Below, piece after piece: positions 10,908 to 20,023 of a DNA stretch of 64,000 bases. Source of the DNA: Lysinibacillus sp. PLM2 (GTDB lineage Bacteria; Bacillota; Bacilli; Bacillales_A; Planococcaceae). A model generated the notes under the pieces. The model saw nothing but the letters and a program-made list of their open reading frames with translations. It searched no databases and was not told where the DNA came from. Made by a program: the position numbers and the translations under genes. Where the stretch lies: NCBI GenBank assembly GCA_023168345.1, contig AP025689.1, positions 112,001 through 176,000 on the forward strand, read 5' to 3'. Each line of letters opens with the position of its first letter. The stretch's first letter is position 1.

Positions 10908-11612
10908 TTGGATAAAGTCATTGCAGTTATTCCTGCTTTAAATCCCTTAAATTCGCTAATTCCATTTGTTGAAGAAGTTGTACAAATGGAATTTGAAAAA
11001 GTGGTCATTGTTAATGACGGTAGTGATCGTAAATATCAGAAAGTATTTAGTGAACTGAAAAAAATAAAGGATTGCATCGTTATTGAGCATCCTCAAAACT
11101 TTGGAAAGGGTAAAGCACTAAAAACAGGTTTCCGCTATGTTTTGAATCATTTCCCCTATACAAAAGGGATTATTACAATGGGTGCTTATTGTCAGCATAA
11201 AACGACAGATGTGCGTTTAATTTTACATAAAGCAAAGGTTTTTTCTAATGGTATTATATTAGGTGTAAGAAATTTCAAATCAAAAGATGTTTCTATTAGT
11301 AAATATTTTGGAAATCGAGCTGTATCACTTCTATTTCAGCTATTGTTTCATAAACGTATTCTTGATACTCAAACAGGCTTAAGATTTATCCCAAAACAGG
11401 AATTATATTGGCTAATCAACGTACCTGGAAATTCCTTTAGATTTGATACAAATATGCTAATAGAAGCCATTAAACGGAAAGTTCCAATCTATGAGATTCC
11501 AATAGGGCATCTCCAGTATAAGAAGAATTCTATTATTCAATATGATGAAATTACGAATATGAATAAAGTGATACAACAACTAATCTTGCTATATTCAAAA
11601 AGTAAATACTAA
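10908..11612 (+). CDS. family 2 glycosyltransferase-like protein with a degenerate metal motif
   Basis: 234 residues, GT-A fold like dolichol-phosphate mannose synthase: N-terminal VIPALN, NDGSD at 36-40, HPQNFGKGKALKTG at 61-74, and DTQTGLRFIPKQ near 155. No membrane segment is present, so it is cytosolic. The place where family members have a DxD metal-binding motif (usually MDADGQH) reads MGAYCQH (91-97). Both aspartates are gone, each by one base change from GAT (to GGT and TAT). The frame is otherwise intact, so the protein may bind ligand without transferring sugar, or use another metal ligand. TTG start with GGGGG 7 bases upstream. It stands alone with its own terminator. Confidence 0.8.
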   Translation: MDKVIAVIPALNPLNSLIPFVEEVVQMEFEKVVIVNDGSDRKYQKVFSELKKIKDCIVIEHPQNFGKGKALKTGFRYVLNHFPYTKGIITMGAYCQHKTTDVRLILHKAKVFSNGIILGVRNFKSKDVSISKYFGNRAVSLLFQLLFHKRILDTQTGLRFIPKQELYWLINVPGNSFRFDTNMLIEAIKRKVPIYEIPIGHLQYKKNSIIQYDEITNMNKVIQQLILLYSKSKY

Positions 11613-11647
11613 TTTATTATGAAACTTTTGTTTAAAGAAATCGTATT

Positions 11648-11708
11648 AAGTATATTACTACAATCAAAGGTTACCTATTAAGTGTACTTTTATGTAGTAT
11701 ATTTTTAT
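11648..11708 (+). terminator. terminator after the glycosyltransferase gene
   Basis: A long imperfect stem (AGTATATTACTACA with TGTAGTATAT, inner AAAGGTTAC with GTGTACTTTT) is followed by ATTTTTATTT. Confidence 0.6.
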
Positions 11709-11758
11709 TTCTCGGGAAATTATTTTCATAGAATTATTTCGCTTTAGGAGGATATAAA

Positions 11759-12142
11759 ATGAAAGAAGATTTCCAATTGGATGTTGTGACAGGTAAAGAG
11801 AAACATTTTTCACCAAAGAAGTTTGTTCAAAAATTAAAAGATAGTGGATTTAAATTAGGATTTAAAGCTTTACACGGTGCTGCAACTTTATACAGTGCTT
11901 TAAAAAGCTCAGATATGCCAAAGAAAAATAAATTACTTATTGCAGGGGTCCTCGGTTATTTTATTTTACCAACGGATTTAATAGCAGACTTTTTACCAGC
12001 ATTGGGATTAGCAGATGATGCTTTTCTAATTATGCAGGCCATGTCAACCATTTATTCTTCTATTACAGACGAAATGAAGGAAGAAGGACATCAGCTATTA
12101 AAGAAAATGTTTGGCGATAAATATGAATATAATCAGGAATAA
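11759..12142 (+). CDS. YkvA-family (DUF1232) protein
   Basis: 127 residues. The DUF1232 core spans about residues 58-100, with KNKLLIAGVLGYFILPTDLI and DFLPALGLADDAFL; these make a helical, membrane-associated domain of unknown function. B. subtilis YkvA is of similar length. The start has AGGAGG 8 bases upstream. The next gene begins about 30 bp downstream with no terminator between, so the two are probably co-transcribed. Confidence 0.85.
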   Translation: MKEDFQLDVVTGKEKHFSPKKFVQKLKDSGFKLGFKALHGAATLYSALKSSDMPKKNKLLIAGVLGYFILPTDLIADFLPALGLADDAFLIMQAMSTIYSSITDEMKEEGHQLLKKMFGDKYEYNQE

Positions 12143-12172
12143 ATAGAAATACCTAATTAGAGGTGTTCGTGT

Positions 12173-13435
12173 ATGTTAAAAAAAATTACCTTCATTGTCA
12201 TATTAATAGTCTTGTTTAAACCCGCTTATGAGTATGGAACAAAGCTATTTAATGATGTGAATCAATATTTAAATCATAACTCTATAGATATTTCTGACGC
12301 TACAAATGAGCTAATTACAACAGTATCCGAAGGGGTTAATGGTTTGTCGTCTACCGTATCAAACATGACTGCCGTAGATTCAAAACCTTCTGAACTACCT
12401 ACGGAAGTAAAAAGTGTAGAAGATTTAGCTGATGCTTTTTACCATCACTTTAGTAAATGGGAAACAAACTTTGAGATTCACTATGTTGGAAGCACAAGTG
12501 ATATCGAAAATATTATTGATCGAGCAATAAAAGATGCGACTGGTCGAGATCAATACATTGGAGGTCACTTAGCTGATCGGCGAGTGGAGTTTGAATATGG
12601 TGTAATGGATGCAAAGATTAAAGTGGATCAGCAATATTTAACAAATCCTGAGCAGGAAAAGATTGTTGATGAAAAAGTTGCGCAAATCCTTTCAGCAGTT
12701 GATCCGAATACAATGTCTGATTTTCAAAAAGTGAAATTTGTTAATGATTATATTGTGAAAAATACTGCTTACAGTGAGGAATCAAGTGCAAGTCCACATA
12801 GTGCCTTCGCTGTAGTGCATGAAGGTAAAGGTGTTTGTCAGGGCTATGCACTGTTAGCGCTAAAAATGCTTCAACAGCTCGGGGTTGAAACAAAATATGT
12901 TGTAGGAGAAGTATATACAGGTGGACATGCTTGGAACTTAGTCAAAGTTGATGGTGAGTGGTATCATCTGGATACTACATGGAATGATCCCGTACCAGAT
13001 AGAGGGAATACAATTAGTTACCAATATTTTTTAATCAATGACGCACAGATGAAGGTTGATCATACGTGGATTCAATCAAATTATCCGACAGCTACTAATA
13101 ATAAATACGCATTTATGAAACAAGTGGATCACGCATACGAAGTAAACGGATATATGTACTACAGTAATGTGGAGGATAATAATCTTTTATATCGTGTTAA
13201 TCTACAAACGGGTGCTAGTGAGAAGGTTACAAACAGTAGAGCGCAATATATTGTAGGTCATGATGATTGGTTGTATTTCAGCAATTATTCAAATGGTGCT
13301 TATCTTACGAAAATAAAAACTAATGGTACAGAAGAATCTATTTTATATCAAACAGAAGTTAAAGATTTATTTGTTGAAGATGGGTACTTATTCTTTTCAA
13401 CACCAGATGGACTAAAGAAAATGGCTTTAGAATAA
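12173..13435 (+). CDS. membrane-anchored transglutaminase-like protein with C-terminal DUF5050-like region
   Basis: 420 residues. An N-terminal hydrophobic segment (about 4-18) acts as a signal anchor, so the rest is outside the cell. Residues about 165-300 form a transglutaminase-like cysteine-peptidase fold with the Cys-His-Asp triad in GVCQGYA, GGHAWNLV and HLDTTWNDP. From about 315 the repeats YMYYSNVEDNNLLYRVN and WLYFSNYSNGAYL look like the beta-repeat region of DUF5050 proteins. This architecture is known in Bacilli as a putative cell-surface protease or cross-linking enzyme; the substrate is unknown. It follows the YkvA gene closely. Confidence 0.85.
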   Translation: MLKKITFIVILIVLFKPAYEYGTKLFNDVNQYLNHNSIDISDATNELITTVSEGVNGLSSTVSNMTAVDSKPSELPTEVKSVEDLADAFYHHFSKWETNFEIHYVGSTSDIENIIDRAIKDATGRDQYIGGHLADRRVEFEYGVMDAKIKVDQQYLTNPEQEKIVDEKVAQILSAVDPNTMSDFQKVKFVNDYIVKNTAYSEESSASPHSAFAVVHEGKGVCQGYALLALKMLQQLGVETKYVVGEVYTGGHAWNLVKVDGEWYHLDTTWNDPVPDRGNTISYQYFLINDAQMKVDHTWIQSNYPTATNNKYAFMKQVDHAYEVNGYMYYSNVEDNNLLYRVNLQTGASEKVTNSRAQYIVGHDDWLYFSNYSNGAYLTKIKTNGTEESILYQTEVKDLFVEDGYLFFSTPDGLKKMALE

Positions 13436-13477
13436 AGAAACTACATCCCTAGTAAAAGGATGCAGTTTCTTTTTTAT
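13434..13477. terminator. bidirectional terminator
   Basis: AAAGAAACT/AGTTTCTTT with the inner pair CATCC/GGATG is followed by a T-run. It lies between the convergent transglutaminase-like (+) and kinase (-) genes. Confidence 0.85.
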
Positions 13478-14427
13478 TTATTAACCTTCTTTACTTCAGA
13501 AAGAGCTCTTTTCAATATATACTGAATGGGTGCGTCGTGACATAATTCGAAGGATATATTCGGATATTTTGTACTAACGTACTGCTGAAATAAATCTTTA
13601 ATTACGATATGGTTTTTTAATATGCCGCCATTCATATAAAGAGTAAACACTTCGCCGTTATACTGAATTTTTTCCAGCACTGTAATCGCTAAAATAGAAA
13701 GTTCCTTTGCAGCATTTTTTGCAATATGAATTGCTGTTTCATCACCATGTTCAATAGCATCTGAAAGGATAGAGCTAATACTTGCCATTTGGGCATTTGT
13801 AAATTCAGGATGATACACCCAGGACAATAATTGTTCTATAGTTGTTATCTGAAGCTTTTCAAAGAGCAAATTTTTTAAATAAGTGAGTTTATTAGTTCTA
13901 CCGTCTTCAGCTCGAATTATTGCTCGAAGTATCTCCTGGCCGACCCAATATCCGCTGCCTTCATCTGCTGCAAGGTGTCCCCAGCCACCTGTTCGAACTA
14001 TCAAATCCCTCCCGTCAAAGGCATAGGCAATAGACCCTGTGCCTGATAAAACAAGAGCTCCGGGTTTCCCATTAGTTAATCCAAGTAATGTAGAATGAAC
14101 ATCATTTTCAACGATGATGGTATTTATTTCAAAAGGAACGTTGTTTAGGCAATTTTCTATAATCCCTTTTATGATAGACAAATCATGACTAGTGTCAATT
14201 CCAGCCATTGCAAATGCAGCCACTTCTATTTGAGTGTTTGGAATAGCTTGATAGGCATCCAATAAAAGGTCTGTAATTACTCTTTCTACATGTTCTACAC
14301 CAATGGCGTGAATGTTCGAGCCTGTAGAGATTTTATTAAATAGTGTTTTCCCGTTTGCTAATTGTATGGTAATGGCTGTTTTTGTTGCACCGCCGTCAAC
14401 TGCCATTACAACTTTCTCTTCCGTCAT
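13474..14427 (-). CDS. BadF/BadG-type ATPase, probable N-acetylglucosamine/amino-sugar kinase
   Basis: 317 residues from the ATG at 14427. It has the ASKHA-fold phosphate loop AVDGGATKT at the N-terminus, the second phosphate motif LSGTGSIAYAF, GGWGHLAADEGSGYW and the adenosine motif MNGGILKN. Proteins of this family in Firmicutes include GlcNAc and MurNAc kinases (NagK, MurK), so cell-wall amino-sugar salvage is the likely role. Its start overlaps the stop of the upstream lyase gene as TAATG, which implies translational coupling. A TTG 12 bases upstream could also start the protein but would have its binding site too close. Confidence 0.85.
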   Translation of the reverse strand: MTEEKVVMAVDGGATKTAITIQLANGKTLFNKISTGSNIHAIGVEHVERVITDLLLDAYQAIPNTQIEVAAFAMAGIDTSHDLSIIKGIIENCLNNVPFEINTIIVENDVHSTLLGLTNGKPGALVLSGTGSIAYAFDGRDLIVRTGGWGHLAADEGSGYWVGQEILRAIIRAEDGRTNKLTYLKNLLFEKLQITTIEQLLSWVYHPEFTNAQMASISSILSDAIEHGDETAIHIAKNAAKELSILAITVLEKIQYNGEVFTLYMNGGILKNHIVIKDLFQQYVSTKYPNISFELCHDAPIQYILKRALSEVKKVNK

Positions 14428-15941
14428 TATTGATTCCAACCCTTTAAAATATAAGATAATTGTTGTTCACATTGAAATATACGATTCTCTTTATCTTTAA
14501 TCCAATTTTCAAGTAATGGTGTAACAGCATTTGCTTGTAGTAATGAATTTCGCATTGTATCAGGTGCAGGTCCACCATATAAAGAACGTATATGAATGAA
14601 GTACTCCGGCTTTAGTGCTTGGTAAAATGTATCCTTAGTTATTGTAAGGGATTTGCCTAATATTTCTTTGGATTTTTCGTTGGCTAATTCCCAAGTTAAA
14701 CGATCTAGGGATTCTTCCTTTGCATCCAGTAATGCACGAACGCAGCTGCTAACAATTCGATGGGATTGTCTAAAAGAAATCTTTTCTGAACGAACGAGTG
14801 TATCTGCAAGCTCTGTTACGTTGGCAAAGCTAGTTTCTGCTCGTTTGCGAAGTTTCTCTTTATTTACTTCCATTGTGACTACTAAACTACCAAAGAGTTT
14901 ATAGATACCTCTTAATCGTTCCATTGCTCGCCATAAATAGGGTTGCATATCATCCTCTGTGTCAACAATATCTCCAAATGGTGTATTATGAATCATTTGT
15001 AAAACGGTAGAAGCATCCCCTACAACTGCCGATAGTAATGAACGTGTATGTTCAATGGACACCGGATTGCGTTTTTGTGGCATGATAGAACTAACTTGAA
15101 CATAAGGACTAGCCAGTTTAAAAGCGTTAAATTCCTGAGTAGCCCATTGTAAAAAGTCCTGGGAAGTACGTCCAAGATTTAATGCGGAAAGTTGAATAAC
15201 ACTTGCGAGCTCTGCAATATAATCTGCGCCTGCTACAGCATCCCATGCATTTTCAATAATATCATCAAAAGCTAGTAGCTCAGCCATTCTTTCACGGCTG
15301 ATTTTAAATCCAGTAGTAGTTAAAGCTGCAGCCCCCATGCTACTTCTGTTGATCGTACTATAAGCAGCTTGCATCCGTTTGAAGTCACGTGTTAATTGGT
15401 CAATCACCGCTTTTAAATAATGAGCCAATGTGGTAGGCTGTGCTTGCTGTGTGTGTGTGTAGCCAAGCATGACCGTATCTACATGATCCTCTGCAAATGC
15501 AATTAATGACGCACGTAGTTCTAACAGCTCATTCATTAACAACAGCAGCTTCTTTCTTAGGGTCATTCGATATATAGCAATGCCCATATCATTTCTGCTT
15601 CTTCCAATATGCAGGTTGCCAGCAACATCTCCTGCTAATTCTATTAATTTATTTTCAATACGGAAAAATAAGTCTTCAAATTGAGGGTTATAATCTCGGC
15701 TTTCATAATAATCCAAGTCTAATTTTTTAATTGCTTTTCCTATTTTTTGAGCATCCTCTTTTGTAATTAATTGCTGTTCCTCTAGCATTTTTAAATGAGC
15801 AATATGAATTTGTATCATAGAGTGCAAGAAATGTTTTTTTGCTTCCTCATATGCAGGCTGTAATACCATTTGCCGATAGCTGTTAGAAGGGAATTGGTCA
15901 CCTTCAAGTTCATTTATTCGACTTTTATAATCCTGTAACAA
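14427..15941 (-). CDS. argininosuccinate lyase-like protein (stand-alone, coupled to a kinase)
   Basis: 504 residues of the fumarase/aspartase/ArgH superfamily. It has the substrate-loop signature SSIMPQKRNPVS, the GRSRNDMGIA block and GYTHTQQAQPTTLAHY, all ArgH-like. There is no argG or other arginine gene beside it. It is instead translationally coupled (TAATG) to a BadF-type kinase, so it may act on a different C-N adduct than argininosuccinate. TTG start with GGAGG 9 bases upstream. At about 500 residues it is longer than typical ArgH (about 460). Fold confidence is high; the reaction is uncertain. Confidence 0.8.
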   Translation of the reverse strand: MLQDYKSRINELEGDQFPSNSYRQMVLQPAYEEAKKHFLHSMIQIHIAHLKMLEEQQLITKEDAQKIGKAIKKLDLDYYESRDYNPQFEDLFFRIENKLIELAGDVAGNLHIGRSRNDMGIAIYRMTLRKKLLLLMNELLELRASLIAFAEDHVDTVMLGYTHTQQAQPTTLAHYLKAVIDQLTRDFKRMQAAYSTINRSSMGAAALTTTGFKISRERMAELLAFDDIIENAWDAVAGADYIAELASVIQLSALNLGRTSQDFLQWATQEFNAFKLASPYVQVSSIMPQKRNPVSIEHTRSLLSAVVGDASTVLQMIHNTPFGDIVDTEDDMQPYLWRAMERLRGIYKLFGSLVVTMEVNKEKLRKRAETSFANVTELADTLVRSEKISFRQSHRIVSSCVRALLDAKEESLDRLTWELANEKSKEILGKSLTITKDTFYQALKPEYFIHIRSLYGGPAPDTMRNSLLQANAVTPLLENWIKDKENRIFQCEQQLSYILKGWNQ

Positions 15942-16077
15942 AGTAAGTCGCCTCCGTTAATACGCCTATATGTATTTTATTTACGCTAACAATACAATGA
16001 CTCTAATAAATAGTCGAGTATTTTTTGAAAATTGACATGGTCAAAATTTATTGAACTTTATATAGATATTCGCCCGA

Positions 16078-16125
16078 AAATAAAAAATCCGGTTATACAT
16101 AGTTAATGTAAAACCGAATTTTTCC
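16078..16125. terminator. terminator-like hairpin
   Basis: AAAAATCCGGTT and AACCGAATTTTT form a near-symmetric stem with T-rich flanks on both sides. On the minus strand it would end the Usp-like transcript. Confidence 0.65.
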
Positions 16126-16144
16126 TTTGGGCTATAACAGTTGG
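16116..16144 (-). pseudogene. remnant of a DMT (EamA) transporter C-terminus
   Basis: These 29 bases match 23103-23131 with one mismatch; the latter is the 3' end of the intact EamA transporter. On the minus strand they read PTVIAQRKNS, identical to the end of that protein, but a stop lies just upstream in this frame and the alignment needs a small deletion there. The piece is therefore best read as a decayed copy. Confidence 0.55.
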
Positions 16145-16231
16145 ATGGGGTTAAACTCTTACGCTAATAATCTTACCTGTGTAAATTGAGACCTCTTAAA
16201 ATCATTTTATATTGGGACATATCAAAAAATA

Positions 16232-16900
16232 CTAATTAAGTATTTTATGGATTAATAAAGAGTTGGTTACAGAGCCTTCTTTAATTGCTACTTCATACGG
16301 TTTATGTTCAAAGGAAAATTTAAATATTCCATTGTCAAAATCTGTACCGATCTCTTTAAAGAAGATGCCCTCAATATATTCAAATTTCGGACATGTAAAG
16401 GTAATCTTATAATTCTCATCATCTCTAATAATATAGGCGCGGACACCTTTTTCATAAATCCCGTTTTCATTTCCTACATTTTGTCGCTTTACCGACACAA
16501 TGTGGAAATCTACAAAAGGTGCCTCTTTAAGTAAAACATTTAAAAAAGAGCCTTTAGTAATTTCTTCCCATCTACTTTGAGCACTTTGTCCTACAATAAT
16601 TTGTGTAATGTTATATTCACGTGCTACGTCCGCAATGACTTTTTGAATTGGTTTTTTTTCATTATCACGGATAATAAACTTTTCAACACCGAGTTCTTCA
16701 CATAGTTGTGTCCATTGCTCGATATAACCGGATTTATCCGCATCAAAGGCATCAATTGGATCTGAATCAACGGTCAGGATATATAATGGACAATCTAATA
16801 AGTTTGCCAATTTGTACCCTCTTCGTATGAGCCGTTCTCCATTTAATCCGTAATATACACAGACAAGAATACTTTCATCTGACCTTTTACTATGTCCCAT
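16232..16900 (-). CDS. KdpD-type universal stress (Usp) domain protein
   Basis: 222 residues. Residues about 8-145 match the Usp-like domain of KdpD sensor kinases: SILVCVYYGLNGERLIRRGY at the start, EYNITQIIVGQSAQSRWEEI and the FVDFHIVSV end. There is no histidine kinase, receiver or membrane part. The last ~75 residues form a separate, unrecognised beta-rich region. In KdpD this domain senses or binds a nucleotide, so a free signalling subunit is plausible; no kdp genes are nearby. The start chosen (ATG at 16900) has GAGGTG 9 bases upstream. The longer GTG start would lie inside that binding site. Confidence 0.75.
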   Translation of the reverse strand: MGHSKRSDESILVCVYYGLNGERLIRRGYKLANLLDCPLYILTVDSDPIDAFDADKSGYIEQWTQLCEELGVEKFIIRDNEKKPIQKVIADVAREYNITQIIVGQSAQSRWEEITKGSFLNVLLKEAPFVDFHIVSVKRQNVGNENGIYEKGVRAYIIRDDENYKITFTCPKFEYIEGIFFKEIGTDFDNGIFKFSFEHKPYEVAIKEGSVTNSLLIHKILN

Positions 16901-17202
16901 TATAAAATACACCTCAATAATAATAGTATATTAGAATATTTAAATTCTAAACTTAATATAAAATGTGGGATCGTTCTAATTAGTAGTTTTGATTAAGTGC
17001 ATTGGTTGTTTAATTATTGTATACTTTTAATTGTAAGATTTTTTGTTCTATTGAAAAAATTACGCAATCTCCAACTTTATAATTTATAACTAGATATCCT
17101 CTATATGACACAATATTATGAATTGAGTTACATATTAAGTCAAGTGAAGAATGAAGGTGTATTGTGTAAAAGAAATTGTTTCGAATTTAGGAGGTTTAGC
17201 TT
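16901..17202. other. divergent spacer upstream of mrpA
   Basis: No gene is visible. The DNA is very A/T rich and must hold the promoters of the Usp gene (-) and the mrp operon (+). I see no clear -35/-10 pair with good spacing and no known regulatory motif. AGGAGGT at about 17189 is the mrpA ribosome binding site. Confidence 0.5.
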
Positions 17203-19614
17203 GTGACAATCGAATTTGCCATCATCCTAGCCCCATTTTTATTAGCTGCACTTATCCCTATTTTTTATAGGCGATTGAGCAAAAAAATGATTGGTTGGAT
17301 TGTCTTTTTTGTTCCATTAATTCTTTTCATTTTACTAACAACGTATATCCCTCGAATATCCAATGGTGAAGTCATTTCAAATACATTTGAGTGGATCCCC
17401 TCTTTAGGAATAAATTTTTCAACATATATTGATGGACTAAGTTTAATTTTTGGGTTACTCATCACTGGTGTTGGAACGTTGGTCGTCTTTTACTCCAATT
17501 TTTATTTATCAAAAAAAGAATCGCTGCACCATTTTTATTGTTATTTGTTATTATTCATGGGTGCTATGTTAGGTGTTGTATTTTCTGACAACTTAATGGT
17601 ATTTTATGCATTTTGGGAATTAACTAGTGTTTCATCGTTCTTGTTAATTGCATTTTGGCATCACCGGAAGGCATCACGTGCTGGTGCGCGGAAATCTATG
17701 ACTATTACTATATCTGGTGGCATTGCCCTGTTAGTTGGGTTTTTAATGCTCTATTCAATGACTGACACTATGAGCATAAGAGAGATTATCGCCAATGTAG
17801 GTGAAGTAAGCCACCATCCCCTTTTTATCCCAACATTAATTCTTATTCTTATAGGTGCATTCACAAAATCTGCACAATTTCCTTTTCATATATGGTTACC
17901 CGATGCAATGGAAGCGCCTACACCTGTTAGTGCTTATCTACATTCCGCAACGATGGTTAAAGCCGGGCTTTATGTAGTTGCGCGTTTTACTCCAGTATTT
18001 GGAGGCGAAATGCTTTGGTTTTGGTTGGTAACTGGTATCGGGCTAATAACGCTATTTTGGGGATCATTCAATGCAGTACGTCAAACGGATTTGAAAGCAA
18101 TATTGGCTTTTTCTACTGTTAGCCAACTTGGTTTAATAATGAGTCTATTAGGAATTGGCTCCATTGCACTTAATTTTGGATATTCTACTGAATCTATCAT
18201 TTTTACAAATGCATCATTTGCGGCATTATTTCATTTAATTAATCATTCTACGTTCAAAGGCGCTTTGTTTATGATGGTAGGTATTGTTGACCATGAAGTT
18301 GGAACCCGTGATATTAGACGTTTAGGTGGATTAATGTCCATTATGCCTATCACCTTTACCATTGCTTTAATTGGCTGTTTTTCGATGGCTGGACTACCAC
18401 CTTTTAATGGCTTTTTAAGTAAAGAAATGTTCTTTACTGCGGTTGTTAACGTGACTGAGTTAAACATCTTTTCTCTAAGTAGCTTAGGATTATTAATTCC
18501 AATCGTGGCATGGATAGCTAGTATCTTTACTTTTATTTATTGTTTGGTAATTGTTTTGCGTACTTTTACTGGGAAGATTAAACCAGACATATCTGAAAGG
18601 GTACTTCACGAAGCACCATTTGGAATGTTATTGTCACCACTCATTTTAGTCGTAATTGTTATTTTAATATTCTTCTTTCCAAATGTCATTGGTAACTATA
18701 TGCTGAAGCCTGCCATGGCTAGCATCTATCCTACTTTCCCATCAGCAGAAGAAATGACGCCGCATATCTACGCATGGCATGGATTTAACTTAGAGTTGAT
18801 GATGACAATTGGCGTTGTTATCTTAGGCATTGTCTTATATAAATTAATGAAATTCTGGACGAAAGTATATAATTGGATTCCTAAAAAATTCACTTTAAAT
18901 GCTATTTACGAGAGTGTAATTACAAAAAGTGAAACAATTTCAGGAAGCCTTACAAATCGTTATATGACTGGGAATTTAACAAATTACTTTGTTTATATAT
19001 ATGCAATATTTGTGTCAGTTGTAGCGGGCTATTTTATTTTTTCTGATGCATTCATTTGGAATCCATTAAATGGTTCAAAAGTAGATCATTATGAGTTGTT
19101 GTTAGTATTTATTATGATTTTTGCATCGATAGCACTTATTTTTGTTAAGTCAAGAATTTCAATAGTTTTATTAAACGGAGTACTTGGTTATTCAGTTGCG
19201 TTTTTCTTTGTTACTTTCCGTGCACCTGATTTAGCGTTAACGCAATTAGTTGTTGAGTCTGTTACGACAGCCTTATTTTTAATCTGTTTTAAGTTTTTAC
19301 CCGAAATCAAACCTGAAAAACCTTCAACTATACGGAAATTATCAAAAGGGGTTATTTCATTATTAGTGGGATTAACTGTAACGATTGTAGGGTTAGCGGT
19401 TGTAAACTATGACAAATTTGAAGCTATTTCTTCATATTTTGAGGATTCTTATACTCTTGCAGGTGGAAAAAATATTGTTAACACGATTTTAGGAGATTTC
19501 CGTGCTTTCGACACGATGCTAGAAGTAGTTGTTCTCTTTATTGCGGGCTTAGGGGTTTATTCACTCATTAAGTTAAAAGCAAGAAAGGAGGATACAGATA
19601 TTGAAAATAAATGA
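17203..19614 (+). CDS. mrpA: Na+/H+ antiporter subunit MrpA
   Basis: 803 residues, the largest subunit of the hetero-oligomeric Mrp (Sha/Mnh) cation/proton antiporter in the cell membrane. About 20 membrane helices are visible. The NuoL/ND5-like core carries FAKSAQFPFHIWLPDAMEAP-type sequence near residue 220 (here starting GAFTKSAQF), with the expected glutamate and lysine. The C-terminal part has the MrpA-specific MrpB-like helices ending in FIAGLGVYSLIKLKAR. GTG start with AGGAGGT upstream. It is the first gene of mrpABCDEFG, all tightly packed, and the next start lies 14 bp inside its 3' end. Mrp expels Na+ and supports alkaline and salt tolerance. Confidence 0.96.
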   Translation: MTIEFAIILAPFLLAALIPIFYRRLSKKMIGWIVFFVPLILFILLTTYIPRISNGEVISNTFEWIPSLGINFSTYIDGLSLIFGLLITGVGTLVVFYSNFYLSKKESLHHFYCYLLLFMGAMLGVVFSDNLMVFYAFWELTSVSSFLLIAFWHHRKASRAGARKSMTITISGGIALLVGFLMLYSMTDTMSIREIIANVGEVSHHPLFIPTLILILIGAFTKSAQFPFHIWLPDAMEAPTPVSAYLHSATMVKAGLYVVARFTPVFGGEMLWFWLVTGIGLITLFWGSFNAVRQTDLKAILAFSTVSQLGLIMSLLGIGSIALNFGYSTESIIFTNASFAALFHLINHSTFKGALFMMVGIVDHEVGTRDIRRLGGLMSIMPITFTIALIGCFSMAGLPPFNGFLSKEMFFTAVVNVTELNIFSLSSLGLLIPIVAWIASIFTFIYCLVIVLRTFTGKIKPDISERVLHEAPFGMLLSPLILVVIVILIFFFPNVIGNYMLKPAMASIYPTFPSAEEMTPHIYAWHGFNLELMMTIGVVILGIVLYKLMKFWTKVYNWIPKKFTLNAIYESVITKSETISGSLTNRYMTGNLTNYFVYIYAIFVSVVAGYFIFSDAFIWNPLNGSKVDHYELLLVFIMIFASIALIFVKSRISIVLLNGVLGYSVAFFFVTFRAPDLALTQLVVESVTTALFLICFKFLPEIKPEKPSTIRKLSKGVISLLVGLTVTIVGLAVVNYDKFEAISSYFEDSYTLAGGKNIVNTILGDFRAFDTMLEVVVLFIAGLGVYSLIKLKARKEDTDIENK

Positions 19615-20023
19615 TGTAATATTACGTACGGTTGTAAAAGGGGTTATCCTCATTATTTTAACATTGGGTGTCTTTCTATTCTTTTCTGGTCATAATGCGC
19701 CAGGTGGTGGCTTCATTGGGGGGCTCGTCCTAGGATCTGCTGTGGTATTGCTTTATATCACTTATGATATTGAAACCATACAAAAAAAGATGCCTTTTGA
19801 CTTTAAGTTGGTAGCAGGATTCGGTGTTCTTTTAGCGACGGGTACTTCGATTGGCTCTCTCTTTTTTGATGCGCCCTTTTTAACCCAAACGGATGGTTAT
19901 TTTACTATTCCATTATTAGGTGAAAAACATTTAACAACTGTATCCATTTTTGAAGCCGGAGTAGCTTTAACTGTTATTGGAACACTTGTCACAATTATTA
20001 TAAGTATAAGTGAGGATGAGTAG
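19601..20023 (+). CDS. mrpB: Na+/H+ antiporter subunit MrpB
   Basis: 140 residues, four membrane helices, with the family hallmark FSGHNAPGGGFIGGLVLGSA near residues 28-48. TTG start with AAAGGAGG 8 bases upstream, overlapping the end of mrpA by 14 bp. Part of the Mrp antiporter complex. Confidence 0.95.
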   Translation: MKINDVILRTVVKGVILIILTLGVFLFFSGHNAPGGGFIGGLVLGSAVVLLYITYDIETIQKKMPFDFKLVAGFGVLLATGTSIGSLFFDAPFLTQTDGYFTIPLLGEKHLTTVSIFEAGVALTVIGTLVTIIISISEDE

